Counted from the first letter of the stretch, positions 23,028 through 35,196 are shown. The stretch is 64,000 bases of DNA from Hydractinia symbiolongicarpus (GCF_029227915.1 NC_079885.1:19293001-19357000); one strand, 5' to 3'. Notes: generated by a model not told the origin, from the sequence alone. Made by a program: numbers and translations.

Positions 23028-23099
23028 TCCCGTGTGGTATAATGGTTAGGATCCGGCGCTCTCACCGCCGTGGCCGGGGTTTGATTCCACGCACGGGAG
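23028..23099 (+). tRNA. tRNA-Glu(CUC), TATAATGG D arm
   Basis: D arm GGTATAATGG, T loop UUUGAUU, G51-A63 mismatch. TTTT present. Weaker than the copy at 19863. Confidence 0.5.
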
Positions 23100-23556
23100 A
23101 ATGCGATTTTACAACATTTCCTATTGTGGAATCCTGCCTTTGCCACATTAAAATAATGTGGTAATGTTAAGTCATTGATGGATTTGGTCCAACTAACAGA
23201 AAAGTAACAATGCACAAACTCAGCATTTCCACTAGCTGTTTCCATGTGTTTAAAAAAAAGTACAAATTTTCAATTGCATAATAAAGGTTGAGGAAGACTT
23301 AGAAAATACTTTGCCTCGAAGTGTTTGAAAGTTTTCGAGAGACATTCTTTTTCCAAAATTTTACTAACATCCCGATATGTAACTTGGTGCTTTAATAACT
23401 TTGAGATCAGCATATTGGATAATGGCGGTGTTTCTGACTTTTAACTCGGCATTTAAGACATGTGAGAAACATTATCTGAAAAAACTTGCGCTGAAAGAAC
23501 GTACGTACAACTGTTAAAGTAGCATTTCAATCGCAAAAATAATAGCATCAGGCATA

Positions 23557-23628
23557 TCCCGTGTTGTCTAGTGGTTAGGATACGGCGCTCTCCCCGCCGT
23601 GGCAGGGTTTCGATTCCCCGCACAGGAG
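23557..23628 (+). tRNA. tRNA-Glu(CUC), U9 class, C37
   Basis: Loop CUCUCCC puts C at position 37. U9, A26, T stem AGGGU/CCCCG, and C4-A69 in the acceptor (CACAGGA). No TTTT. Probably decaying. Confidence 0.42.
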
Positions 23629-24086
23629 AATGCGATTTCACAACATTTCCTATTGTCGAATCCGGCTATTGAAACTTTGGAATAATGTGCTTGTGTTAAG
23701 TCATTGATGGATTTGGTCCAACTAACAGAAAATGAACAATGCACAAACTCAGCATTTCCACTAGCTTTTTCCATGTGTTTAAGAAACCAATACAAATTTT
23801 CAATTGCATAATAAAAGTTGAGGAAGCTTTAGAATATGCTTTGGGTCGATTTGTTTGAAGGTTTTTGAGAGACATTCTTTCTCCAATACTTTACTAACAG
23901 CCCGATATGTAACTTTGTGCTTTAACAACTTTGAGATCATCATATTGGCCAATGGCGGTGTTTCTGACTTTTAACTCGGCATTTAAGACATGTGAGAAAC
24001 ATTATCTGAAAAAACTTGCACTGAAAGAACGTACGTACAACTGTTAAAGTAGCATTTCAATCGCGAAAATAATAGCATCAGGCATA

Positions 24087-24158
24087 TCACGTGTTGTCTA
24101 GTGGTTAGGATCCGGCGCTCTCACCGCCGTGGCCGGGGTTCGATTCCCCGCACGGGAG
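24087..24158 (+). tRNA. tRNA-Glu(CUC), A3-G70 mismatch, U9
   Basis: Acceptor TCACGTG/CACGGGA has one mismatch and position 9 is U. Anticodon and T arms are consensus. Trailer GATTGTAC. Confidence 0.65.
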
Positions 24159-24617
24159 AATGCGATTGTACAACATTTCCTATTATCGATTCTGGCCATT
24201 GAAACTTTAAAATAATGTGGTTGCGTTAAGTCATTGATGGATTTGGTCCAACTAACAGAAAATGAACAATGCACAAACTCAGCATTTCCACTAGCTTTTT
24301 CCATGTGTTTAAGAAACCAATACAAATATTCAATTGCATAATAAAAGTTGAGGAAGCTTTAGAATATGCTTTGGGTCGATTTGTTTGAAGGTTTTTGAGA
24401 GACATTCTTTCTCCAATATTTTACTAACAGCCCGATATGTAACTTGTTGCTTTAACAACTTTGAGATCATCATATTGGCCAATGGCGGTGTTTCTGACTT
24501 TTAACTCGGCATTTAAGACATGTGAGAAACATTATCTCAAAAAAATTTGCGCTGAAAGGACGTACGTACAACTGTTATAATAGCATTTCAATCGCGAAAA
24601 TAATGGCATCATGCATA

Positions 24618-24689
24618 TCGCGTGTCGTCTAGTGGTTAGGATCCGGCGCTCTTACCGCCGTGTCCGGGGTTCGATTCCCCGCACGTGAG
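24618..24689 (+). tRNA. tRNA-like with anticodon CUU (Lys) and G3-U70
   Basis: Loop CUCUUAC has anticodon CUU, which reads AAG (Lys). The acceptor TCGCGTG/CACGTGA pairs fully, with C3 and G70 both changed to give G3-U70, the classic alanine identity pair. Position 9 is C, the variable region is TGTC, the T arm is consensus, and the discriminator is G. No TTTT. Folding is sound, so this is not a typical random wreck. Confidence 0.6.
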
Positions 24690-25147
24690 AATGCGATTGT
24701 ACAACATTTCCTATTGTCGAATCTGGCCATTGAAACTTTAAAATAATGTTGTTGTGTTAAGTCATTGATGGATTTGGTCCAACTAACAGAAAATGAACAA
24801 TGCACAAACTCAGCATTTTCACTAGCTTCTTCCATGTGTTTAAGAAACCAATACAAATTTTCAATTGCATAATAAAAGTTGAGGAAGCTTTAAAATATGC
24901 TTTGGGTCGAATTGTTTGAAGGTTTTCGAGAGACATTCTTTCTCCAATATTTTTCTATTAGCCCGATATGTAACTTGGTGCTTTAAAAACTTTGAGATCA
25001 TAATATTGGACAATTGCCGTGTTTTTGACTGTTAACTCGGCATTTAAGACATATGAGAAACATTATCTCAAAAAACCTGCGCTGAAAGAACGTACGTACA
25101 ACTGTTAAAATAGCATTTAAATCGCGAAGTAAATATCATCATGCATA

Positions 25148-25219
25148 TCCCGTGTGGTCTGGTGGTTAGGATCCGGCGCTCTCTTCGCCGTGGCCGGGGT
25201 TCGATTCCCGGCACGGGAG
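25148..25219 (+). tRNA. tRNA-Glu(CUC), U37-U38 loop
   Basis: Loop CUCUCUU, A14G, and a G50-G64 mismatch in the T stem (CCCGG). Acceptor consensus. TTTT present. Confidence 0.58.
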
Positions 25220-25676
25220 AGTACGATTTTACAACATTTCCTATTGTCGAATCTGGCCATTGAAACTTTAAAATAATGTGGTAGTGTTAAGTCATTGATG
25301 GATTTGGTCCACCTAACAGAAAATGAATATTGCAGAACCTCAGCGTTTCCACTAACTTTTTCGTCTGTTTAAGAAACAAGTACAAATTTTTAATTTCATA
25401 ATAAAGGTTGAGGAAGATTTAGAAAATTCTTTGCGTCGAAGTGTTTGAAGGTTTTCGAGAGACATTCCTTCACCAATATTTTACTAACAGCCCGATAAGT
25501 TACTTGGTGCTTTAATAACTTTGAGATCAGCATATTGGCCAATGGCGGCCTTTTTGACTTTTAACTCGGCATTTAAGACATGTGAGAAACAATATCTCAA
25601 AAGAATTTTGCTGAAAGAAAGTACGTACAACTGTAAAAATAGCATTTCAATCCCGAAATAAATATCATCATGCATA

Positions 25677-25748
25677 TCCCGTGTGGTCTAGTGCTTAGGA
25701 TCCGGCGCTCTCTTCGCCGTGTCCGGGGTTCGAATCCCCGCGCGGATG
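25677..25748 (+). pseudogene. tRNA-Glu(CUC) pseudogene, U37-U38, broken acceptor
   Basis: The acceptor 3' strand CGCGGAT loses pairs 1-72 and 2-71. Invariant G19 is C (AGTGCTT) and the T loop is UUCGAAU. TTTT present. Confidence 0.65.
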
Positions 25749-26202
25749 AATGCGATTTTACAACATTTCCTATTGTGGAATCCTGCCTTTTTCACTTTAA
25801 AATAATGTGGTAGTGTTAAGTCATTGATGGATTTGGACCAACTAACAGAAAATGAACAATGCACAAACTCAGCATTTCCACTAGCTCTTTCCATGTGTTT
25901 AAAAAACAAGTACAATTTTCCAATTGCATAATAAATGTTGAGGAAGACTTAGAAAATACTTTGCCTCGAAGTGTTTGAAAGTTTTCGAGAGACATTCTTT
26001 CTCCAAAACTTTACAAACTTTCCGATATGTAACTTGGTGCTTTAATAACTTTGACATCAGCAAATTGGCCAATGGCGGTGTTTCTGACTTTTAACTTGGC
26101 ATTAAAGAGATGTGAGAAACATTATCTGAAAAAACTTGCGCTGAAAGAACGCACGTATAACTGTTTAAATAGCATTTTAATCGCTAAAATAACATCAACA
26201 TA

Positions 26203-26274
26203 TCCCGTGTGGTCTAGTGGTTAGGATCCGGCGCTCTCACCGCCGTGGCCGGGGTTCGATTCCCCGCACTGGAG
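26203..26274 (+). tRNA. tRNA-Glu(CUC), C4-U69 mismatch
   Basis: Consensus except the acceptor 3' strand CACTGGA. The 3' flank belongs to the GCAGAAAGTCAGC family. No TTTT (GGTTTCAC). Confidence 0.7.
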
Positions 26275-26732
26275 ATTGCGGTTTCACAACATTTCCTTTT
26301 GTCGAATCTGGCCATTGAAACTTTAAAATAATGTGGTTGTGTTAAGTCATTGATGGATTTGGTCCATCTAACAGAAAATGAACAATGCAGAAAGTCAGCG
26401 TGTCCACTAACTTCTTCCGCATGATTAAAAAACCAGTACAAATTTTCCATTGCATAATAAAAGTTCGGGCAGCTTTAGAAAATGCTTTGCGTCGAAGTGT
26501 TTGAAGGTTTTCGAGTGACATTCCTTCACCAATACTTTACTAACAGCCCGATATGTAACTTTGTGCTTTAACAACTTTGAGATCATCATATTGGCCAATG
26601 GCAGTGTTTCTGACTTTTAACTCGGCATTTAAGACATGTGAGAAACATTATCTGAAAAAACTTGCACTGAAAGAACGTACGTACAACTGTTAAAGTAGCA
26701 TTTCAATCGTGAAAATAATAGCATCAGGCATA

Positions 26733-26804
26733 TCCCGTGTTGTCTAGTGGTTAGGATCCGGCGCTCTCACCGCCGTGGCCGGGGTTCGATTCCCCGCACG
26801 GGAG
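26733..26804 (+). tRNA. tRNA-Glu(CUC), U9 variant
   Basis: Consensus except position 9 (CCCGTGTTGTC). Type A of the A-B-C pattern. Trailer GATTGTAC. Confidence 0.82.
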
Positions 26805-27262
26805 AATGCGATTGTACAACATTTCCTATTATCGATTCTGGCCATTGAAACTTTAAAATAATGTGGTTGTGTTAAGTCATTGATGGATTTGGTCCAACTA
26901 ACAGAAAATGAACAATGCACAAACTCAGCATTTCCACTAGCTTTTTCCATGTGTTTAAGAAACCAATACAAATTTTCAATTGCATAATAAAAGTTGAGGA
27001 AGCTTTAGAATATGCTTTGGGTCGATTTGTTTGAAGGTTTTTGAGAGACATTCTTTCTCCAATATTTTACTAACAGCCCGATATGTAACTTGGTGCTTTA
27101 ACAACTTTGAGATCATCATATTGGCCAATGGCGGTGTTTCTGACTTTTAACTCGGCATTTAAGACATATGAGAAACATTATCTCAAAAAACTTGCGCTGA
27201 AAGAACGTACGTACAACTGTTAAAATAGCATTTCAATCGCGAAGTAAATATCATCATGCATA

Positions 27263-27334
27263 TCCCGTGTGGTCTGGTGGTTAGGATCCGGCGCTCTCTT
27301 CGCCGTGGCCGGGGTTCGATTCCCCGCACGGGAG
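27263..27334 (+). tRNA. tRNA-Glu(CUC), U37-U38 loop
   Basis: A14G and loop CUCUCUU; all stems perfect. Type B of the A-B-C pattern. Unusually for this loop class the trailer is GATTGTAC, without TTTT. Confidence 0.68.
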
Positions 27335-27792
27335 AGTACGATTGTACAACATTTCCTATTGTCGAATCTGGCCATTGAAACTTTAAAATAATGTTGTTGT
27401 GTTAAGTCATTGATGGATTTGGTCTAACTAACAGAAAATGAATAATGCACAAACTCAGCATTTTCACTAGCTTCTTCCATGTATTTAAGAAACCAATACA
27501 AATTTTCAATTGCATAATAAAAGTTGAGGAAGCTTTAAAATATGCTTTGGGTCGAATTGTTTGAAGGTTTTCGAGAGAAATTCTTTCTCCAATATTTTTC
27601 TATTAGCCCGATATGTAACTTGGTGCTTTAATCACTTTGAGATCATCATAATGGCCAATTGCGGTGTTTTTGACTTTTAACTCGGCATTTAAGACATATG
27701 AGAAACATTATCTCAAAAAACTTCCGCTGAAAGAACGTACGTACAACTGTTAAAATAGCATTTCAATCGCAAAGTAAATATCATCATGCATA

Positions 27793-27864
27793 TCCCGTGT
27801 GGTCTGGTGGTTAGGATCCGGCGTTCTCTTCGCCGTGGCCGGGGTTCGATTCCCCGCACGGGAG
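27793..27864 (+). tRNA. tRNA-Glu(CUC), U32 with U37-U38 loop
   Basis: Loop UUCUCUU; stems perfect; A14G. Type C of the A-B-C pattern. TTTT present. Confidence 0.62.
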
Positions 27865-28322
27865 AGTACGATTTTACAACATTTCCTATTGTCGAATCCG
27901 GCCATTGAAACTTTAAAATAATGTGGTAGTGTGAAGTCATTGATGGATTTGGTCCAACTAAGACAAAATGAACAATGCACAAACTCAGCATTTCCACTAG
28001 CTTTTTTCATGTGTTTAAAAAACAAGTACAAATTTTCCATTGCATAATAAAAGTTCGGGCAGCTTTAGAAAATGCTTTGCGTCGAAGTGTTTGAAGGTTT
28101 TCGAGTGACATTCCTTCACCAATACTTTACTAACAGCCCGATATGTAACTTTGTGCTTTAACAACTTTGAGATCATCATATTGGCCAATGGCGGTGTTTC
28201 TGACTTTTATCTCGACATTTAAGACATGTGAGAAACATTATCTGAAAAAACTTGCACTGAAAGAACGTACGTACAACTGTTAAAGTAGCATTTCAATCGT
28301 GAAAATAATAGCATCAGGCATA

Positions 28323-28394
28323 TCCCGTGTTGTCTAGTGGTTAGGATCCGGCGCTCTCACCGCCGTGGCCGGGGTTCGATTCCCCGCACGGGAG
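28323..28394 (+). tRNA. tRNA-Glu(CUC), U9 variant
   Basis: Same tRNA as at 26733 (type A). Trailer GATTGTAC. Confidence 0.82.
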
Positions 28395-28852
28395 AATGCG
28401 ATTGTACAACATTTCCTATTATCGATTCTGGCCATTGAAACTTTAAAATAATGTGGTTGTGTTAAGTCATTGATGGATTTGGTCCAACTAACAGAAAATG
28501 AACAATACACAAACTCAGCATTTCCACTAGCTTTTTCCATGTGTTTAAGAAACCAATACAAATTTTCAATTGCATAATAAAAGTTGAGGAAGCTTTAGAA
28601 TATGCTTTGGGTCGATTTGTTTGAAGGTTTTTGAGAGACATTCTTTCTCCAATATTTTACTAACAGCCCGATATGTAACTTGGTGCTTTAACAACTTTGA
28701 GATCATCATATTGGCCAATGGCGGTGTTTCTGACTTTTAACTCGGCATTTAAGACATATGAGAAACATTATCTCAAAAAACTTGCGCTGAAAGAACGTAC
28801 GTACAACTGTTAAAATAGCATTTCAATCGCGAAGTAAATATCATCATGCATA

Positions 28853-28924
28853 TCCCGTGTGGTCTGGTGGTTAGGATCCGGCGCTCTCTTCGCCGTGGCC
28901 GGGGTTCGATTCCCCGCACGGGAG
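28853..28924 (+). tRNA. tRNA-Glu(CUC), U37-U38 loop
   Basis: Same as the copy at 27263 (type B). No TTTT. Confidence 0.68.
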
Positions 28925-29382
28925 AGTACGATTGTACAACATTTCCTATTGTCGAATCTGGCCATTGAAACTTTAAAATAATGTTGTTGTGTTAAGTCAT
29001 TGATGGATTTGGTCTAACTAACAGAAAATGAACAATGCACAAACTCAGCATTTCCACTAGCTTTTTTCATGTGTTTAAAAAACAAGTACAAATTTTCCAT
29101 TGCATAATAAAAGTTCGGGCAGCTTTAGAAAATGCTTTGCGTCGAAGTGTTTGAAGGTTTTCGAGTGACATTCCTTCACCAATACTTTACTAACAGCCCG
29201 ATATGTAACTTTGTGCTTTAACAACTTTGAGATCATCATATTGGCCAATGGCGGTGTTTCTGACTTTTATCTCGACATTTAAGACATGTGAGAAACATTA
29301 TCTGAAAAAACTTGCACTGAAAGAACGTACGTACAACTGTTAAAGTAGCATTTCAATCGTGAAAATAATAGCATCAGGCATA

Positions 29383-29454
29383 TCCCGTGTTGTCTAGTGG
29401 TTAGGATCCGGCGCTCTCACCGCCGTGGCCGGGGTTCGATTCCCCGCACGGGAG
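29383..29454 (+). tRNA. tRNA-Glu(CUC), U9 variant
   Basis: Type A again, 1,060 bp from the copy at 28323 with nearly identical flanks. No TTTT. Confidence 0.82.
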
Positions 29455-29912
29455 AATGCGATTGTACAACATTTCCTATTATCGATTCTGGCCATTGAAA
29501 CTTTAAAATAATGTGGTTGTGTTAAGTCATTGATGGATTTGGTCCAACTAACAGAAAATGAACAATACACAAACTCAGCATTTCCACTAGCTTTTTCCAT
29601 GTGTTTAAGAAACCAATACAAATTTTCAATTGCATAATAAAAGTTGAGGAAGCTTTAGAATATGCTTTGGGTCGATTTGTTTGAAGGTTTTTGAGAGACA
29701 TTCTTTCTCCAATATTTTACTAACAGCCCGATATGTAACTTGGTGCTTTAACAACTTTGAGATCATCATATTGGCCAATGGCGGTGTTTCTGACTTTTAA
29801 CTCGGCATTTAAGACATATGAGAAACATTATCTCAAAAAACTTGCGCTGAAAGAACGTACGTACAACTGTTAAAATAGCATTTCAATCGCGAAGTAAATA
29901 TCATCATGCATA

Positions 29913-29984
29913 TCCCGTGTGGTCTGGTGGTTAGGATCCGGCGCTCTCTTCGCCGTGGCCGGGGTTCGATTCCCCGCACGGGAG
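29913..29984 (+). tRNA. tRNA-Glu(CUC), U37-U38 loop
   Basis: Type B again, 1,060 bp from the copy at 28853. No TTTT. Confidence 0.68.
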
Positions 29985-30442
29985 AGTACGATTGTACAAC
30001 ATTTCCTATTGTCGAATCTGGCCATTGAAACTTTAAAATAATGTTGTTGTGTTAAGTCATTGATGGATTTGGTCTAACTAACAGAAAATGAATAATGCAC
30101 AAACTCAGCATTTTCACTAGCTTCTTCCATGTATTTAAGAAACCAATACAAATTTTCAATTGCATAATAAAAGTTGAGGAAGCTTTAAAATATGCTTTGG
30201 GTCGAATTGTTTGAAGGTTTTCGAGAGAAATTCTTTCTCCAATATTTTTCTATTAGCCCGATATGTAACTTGGTGCTTTAATCACTTTGAGATCATCATA
30301 ATGGCCAATTGCGGTGTTTTTGACTTTTAACTCCGCATTTAAGACATATGAGAAACATTATCTCAAAAAACTTCCGCTGAAAGAACGTACGTACAACTGT
30401 TAAAATAGCATTTCAATCGCGAAGTAAATATCATCATGCATA

Positions 30443-30514
30443 TCCCGTGTGGTCTGGTGGTTAGGATCCGGCGTTCTCTTCGCCGTGGCCGGGGTTCGAT
30501 TCCCCGCACGGGAG
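30443..30514 (+). tRNA. tRNA-Glu(CUC), U32 with U37-U38 loop
   Basis: Type C, 2,650 bp from the copy at 27793. Loop UUCUCUU. TTTT present. Confidence 0.62.
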
Positions 30515-30968
30515 AGTACGATTTTACAACATTTCCTATTGTCGAATCCGGCCATTGAAACTTTAAAATAATGTGGTAGTGTGAAGTCATTGATGGATTT
30601 GGTCCAACTAAGACAAAATGAACAATGCACAAACTCAGCATTTCCACTAGCTTTTTTCATGTGTTTAAAAAACAAGTAAAAATTTTCAATTGCATAATAA
30701 ATGTTGAGGAAGATTTAGAAAATACTTTGCCTCGAAGTGTTTGAAAGTTTTCGAGAGACATTCTTTCACCAATATTTTACTATCATCCGGATATGTAACT
30801 TGGTGCTTTAATAACTTTGAGATCAGCATATTGGATAATGCCGGTGTTTCTGACTCTTACCTCGGCATTTAAGACATGTGAGAAACATTATCTGAAAAAA
30901 CTTGCACTGAAAGAACGTACGTATAACTGTTTAAATAGCTTTTCAATCTCGAAAACAGCATCATTACA

Positions 30969-31039
30969 TCCCGTGTAGTCTAGTGGTTAGGATCCGGCGC
31001 TCTCACTGCCGTGGCCGGGTTCGACTCCCCGCACGGGAG
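30969..31039 (+). pseudogene. tRNA-Glu(CUC) variant, 71 nt, T-stem deletion
   Basis: One G is missing from the T stem (CGGG-UUCGACU-CCCCG). Position 9 is A (GTGTAGTC), and 31-39 is a G-U pair (CACTGCC). The acceptor is perfect and the B box GGTTCGACTCC still matches its consensus. TTTT present. Probable pseudogene, though transcription is plausible. Confidence 0.55.
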
Positions 31040-31496
31040 AGTACGATTTTACAACATTTCCTATTGTCGAATCTGGCCATTGAAACTTTAAAATAATGTG
31101 GTTGTGTTAAGTCATTGATGGATTTGGTCCACCTAACAGAAAATGAATATTGCAGAACCTCAGCGTTTCCACTAACTTTTTCGTCTGTTTAAGAAACAAG
31201 TACAAATTTTTAATTTCATAATAAAGGTTAAGGAAGATTTAGAAAATTCTTTGCGTCGAAGTGTTTGAAGGTTTTCGAGAGACATTCCTTCACCAATATT
31301 TTACTAACAGCCCGATAAGTAACTTGGTGCTTTAATAACTTTGAGATCAGCATATTGGCCAATGGCGGCCTTTTTGACTTTTAACTCGGCATTTAAGACA
31401 TGTGAGAAACAATATCTCAAAAGATTTTTGCTGAAAGAAAGTACGTACAACTGTAAAAATAGCATTTCAATCGCGAAATAAATATCATCATGCATA

Positions 31497-31568
31497 TCCC
31501 GTGTGGTCTAGTGCTTAGGATCCGGCGCTCTCTTCGCCGTGGCCGGGGTTCGATTCCCTGCACGGATG
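31497..31568 (+). pseudogene. tRNA-Glu(CUC) pseudogene, U37-U38, broken acceptor
   Basis: CACGGAT loses the 1-72 and 2-71 pairs. G19 is C, and the T stem has G50-U64. TTTT present. Confidence 0.65.
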
Positions 31569-32022
31569 AATGCGATTTTACAACATTTCCTATTGTGGAA
31601 TCCTACCTTTTCCACTTTAAAATAATGTGGTAGTGTTAAGTCATTGATGGATTTGGACCAACTAACACAAAATGAACAATGCACAAACTCAGCATTTCCA
31701 CTAGCTTTTTCCATGTGTTTAAAAAACAAGTACAAATTTCCAATTGCATAATAAATGTTGAGGAAGACTTAGAAAATACTTTGCCTCGAAGTGTTTGAAA
31801 GTTTTCGAGAGACATTATTTTTCCAAAACTTTACTAACATCCCGATATGTAATTTGGTGCTTTAATAACTTTGAGATCAGCATATTGGATAATGCCGGTG
31901 TTTCTGACTCTTACCCCGGCATTTAAGACATGTGAGAAACATTATCTAAAAAAACTTGCACTGAAAGAACGTACGTATAACTGTTTAAATAGCTTTTCAA
32001 TCTCGAAAATAGCATCATTACA

Positions 32023-32093
32023 TCCCGTGTAGTCTAGTGGTTAGGATCCGGCGCTCTCACTGCCGTGGCCGGATTCGACTCCCCGCACGGGAG
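32023..32093 (+). pseudogene. tRNA-Glu(CUC) variant, 71 nt, T-stem deletion
   Basis: Twin of 30969 with an additional T-stem change (CGGA-UUCGACU-CCCCG). A9, G31-U39. TTTT present. Confidence 0.6.
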
Positions 32094-32550
32094 AGTACGA
32101 TTTTACAACATTTCCTATTGTCGAATCTGGCCATTGAAACTTTAAAATAATGTGGTTGTGTTAAGTCATTGATGGATTTGGTCCACCTAACAGAAAATGA
32201 ATATTGCAGAACCTCAGCGTTTCCACTAATTTTTTCGTCTGTTTAAGAAACAAGTACAAATTTTTAATTTCATAATAAAGGTTGAGGAAGATTTAGAAAA
32301 TTCTTTGCGTCGAAGTGTTTGAAGGTTTTCGAGAGACATTCCTTCACCAATATTTTACTAACAGCCCGATAAGTAACTTGGTGCTTTAATAACTTTGAGA
32401 TCAGCATATTGGCCAATGGCGGCCTTTTTGACTTTTAACTCGGCATTTAAGACATGTGAGAAACAATATCTCAAAAGATTTTTGCTGAAAGAAAGTACGT
32501 ACAACTGTAAAAATAGCATTTCAATCGCGAAATAATTATCATCATGCATA

Positions 32551-32622
32551 TCCCGTGTGGTCTAGTGCTTAGGATCCGGCGCTCTCTTCGCCGTGGCCGG
32601 GGTTCGATTCCCTGCACGGATG
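32551..32622 (+). pseudogene. tRNA-Glu(CUC) pseudogene, U37-U38, broken acceptor
   Basis: Same as the copy at 31497, 1,054 bp upstream: CACGGAT acceptor strand, G19C. TTTT present. Confidence 0.65.
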
Positions 32623-33080
32623 AATGCGATTTTACAACATTTCCTATTGTGGAATCCTACCTTTTTCACTTTAAAATAATGTGGTAGTGTTAAGTCATTG
32701 ATGGATTTGGACCAACTAACACAAAATGAACAATGCACAAACTCAGCATTACCACTAGCTGTTTCCATGTGTTTAAAAAACAAGTACAAATTTCCAATTG
32801 CATAATAAATGTTGAGGAAGACTTAGAAAATACTTTGCCTCGAAGTGTTTGAAAGTTTTCGAGAGACATTATTTTTCCAAAACTTTACTAACATCCCGAT
32901 ATATAACTTGGTGCTTTAATAACTTTGAGATCAGCATATTGGATAATGGCGGTGTTTCTGACTTTTAACTCGGCATTTAAGACATGTGAGAAACATTATC
33001 TGAAAAAACGTGCACTGAAAGAACGTACGTACAACTGTTAAAATAGCATTTCAATCGCGAAAATAATAGCATCAGCCATA

Positions 33081-33152
33081 TGCCGTGTTGTCTAGTGGTT
33101 AGGATACGGCGCTCTCTTCGCCGTGGCCGGGGTTCGTTTCCCCGCACGGGAG
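33081..33152 (+). tRNA. tRNA-Glu(CUC), U37-U38, G2-G71 mismatch
   Basis: Acceptor TGCCGTG, U9, A26, T loop UUCGUUU. The near trailer is GCGTTCTTAC, so TTTT is broken by a C. Probably decaying. Confidence 0.45.
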
Positions 33153-33606
33153 AATGCGTTCTTACAACATTTCATATTGTCGAATCCTGCCTTTGCCACT
33201 TTAAAATAATGTGGTGGTGTTAAGTCATTAATGGATTTGGTCCAACTAACAGGAAATGAACAATGCACAAACTCAGCATTTCCACTAGCTTTTTCAATGT
33301 GTTTAAGAAACCAATACAAACTTTCAATTGCATAATAAAAGTTGAGGAAGCTTTAGAATATGCTTTGGGTCGATTTGTTTGAAGGTTTTTGAGAGACATT
33401 CTTTCTCCAATATTTTTCTATTAGCCCGATATGTAACTTGGTGCTTTAATAACTTTGACATCAGCAAATTGGCCAATGGCGGTGTTTCTGACTTTTAACT
33501 TGGCATTTAAGACATGTGAGAAACATTATCTGAAAAAACTTGCGCTGAAAGAACGCACGTATAACTGTTTAAATAGCATTTCAATCGCTAAAATAACATC
33601 AACATA

Positions 33607-33678
33607 TCCCGTGTGGTCTAGTGGTTAGTATCCGGCGCTCTCACCGCCGTGGCCGGGGTTCGATTCCCCGCACGGGAG
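33607..33678 (+). tRNA. tRNA-Glu(CUC), C12-U23 mismatch
   Basis: Consensus except G23 to U in the D stem (TTAGTATCC). Trailer GATTGTAC. Confidence 0.75.
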
Positions 33679-34136
33679 AATGCGATTGTACAACATTTCC
33701 TATTATCGATTCTGGCCATTGAAACTTTAAAATAATGTGGTTGTGTTAAGTCATTGATGGATTTGGTCCAACTAACAGAAAATGAACAATGCACAAACTC
33801 AGCATTTCCACTAGCTTTTTCAATGTGTTTAAGAAACCAATACAAACTTTCAATTGCATAATAAAAGTTGAGGAAGCTTTAGAATATGCTTTGGGTCGAT
33901 TTGTTTGAAGGTTTTTAAGAGACATTCTTTCTCCAATATTTTTCTATTAGCCCGATATGTAACTTGGTGCTTTAATAACATTGAGATCATCATATTGGCC
34001 AATTGCGGTGTTTTTGACTTTTAACTCGGCATTTAAGACATATGAGAAACATTATCTCAAAAAACTTGCGCTGAAAGAACGTACGTACAACTGTTAAAAT
34101 AGCATTTCAATCGCGAAGTAAATATCATCATGCATA

Positions 34137-34208
34137 TCCCGTGTGGTCTGGTGGTTAGGATCCGGCGCTCTCTTCGCCGTGGCCGGGGTTCGATTCCCCG
34201 CACGGGAA
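34137..34208 (+). tRNA. tRNA-Glu(CUC), U37-U38 loop, A73
   Basis: All stems perfect, A14G, loop CUCUCUU. The discriminator is A instead of the array's G. TTTT present. Confidence 0.66.
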
Positions 34209-34665
34209 AGTACGATTTTACAACATTTCCTATTGTCGAATCTGGCCATTGAAACTTTAAAATAATGTGGTTGTGTTAAGTCATTGATGGATTTGGTCCA
34301 CCTAACAGAAAATGAATATTGCAGAACCTCAGCGTTTCCACTAACTTTTTCGTCTGTTTAAGAAACAAGTACAAATTTTTAATTTCATAATAAAGGTTGA
34401 GGAAGATTTAGAAAATTCTTTGCGTCGAAGTGTTTGAAGGTTTTCGAGAGACATTCCTTCACCAATATTTTACTAACAGCCCGATAAGTAACTTGGTGCT
34501 TTAATAACTTTGAGATCAGCATATTGGCCAATGGCGGCCTTTTTGACTTTTAACTCGGCATTTAAGACATGTGAGAAACAATATCTCAAAAGATTTTTGC
34601 TGAAAGAAAGTACGTAGAACTGTAAAAATAGCATTTCAATCGCGAAAAAAATATCATCATGCATA

Positions 34666-34737
34666 TCCCGTGTGGTCTTGTCCTTAGGATCCGGCGCTCT
34701 CTTCGCCGTGGCCGGGGTTCGATTCCCTGCACGGATG
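34666..34737 (+). pseudogene. tRNA-Glu(CUC) pseudogene, D loop and acceptor broken
   Basis: D arm TCTTGTCCTTA loses A14 and both G18 and G19. CACGGAT loses two acceptor pairs. Loop CUCUCUU. TTTT present. Confidence 0.72.
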
Positions 34738-35196
34738 AATGCGATTTTACAACATTTCCTATTGTGGAATCCTACCTTTTCCACCTTAAAATAATGTGGT
34801 AGTGTTAAGTCATTGATGGATTTGGACCAACTAACACAAAATGAACAATGCACAAACTCAGCATTTCCACTAGCTGTTTCCATGTGTGTAAAAAACAAGT
34901 ACAAATTTCCAATTGCATAATAAATGTTGAGGAAGACTTAGAAAATACTTTGCCTCGAAGTGTTTGAAAGTTTTCGAGAGACATTATTTTTCCAAAACTT
35001 TACTAACATCCCGATATGTAACTTGGTGCTTTAATAACTTTGAGATCAGCATATTGGATAATGGCGCTGTTTCTGACTTTTAACTCGGCATTTTAAGACA
35101 TGTGAGAAACATTATCTGAAAAAACGTGCACTGAAAGAACGTACGTACAACTGTTAAAATAGCATTTCAATCGCGAAAATAATAGCATCAGGCATA

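Larger units (their letters stand above)
26450..30690 (+). repeat. Higher-order A-B-C / A-B / A-B-C block
   Basis: Type A (U9 tRNA: 26733, 28323, 29383), type B (CUCUCUU without TTTT: 27263, 28853, 29913) and type C (UUCUCUU with TTTT: 27793, 30443) occur in the order ABC, AB, ABC. Rare spacer words such as AAAGTTCGGGCAGC recur before each A. Confidence 0.82.
30830..32937 (+). repeat. Segmental duplication, 1,054-bp offset
   Basis: Pairs 30969/32023 (A9, 71-nt tRNA) and 31497/32551 (G19C, CACGGAT) are each 1,054 bp apart with nearly the same spacers. Edges are approximate. Confidence 0.8.
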
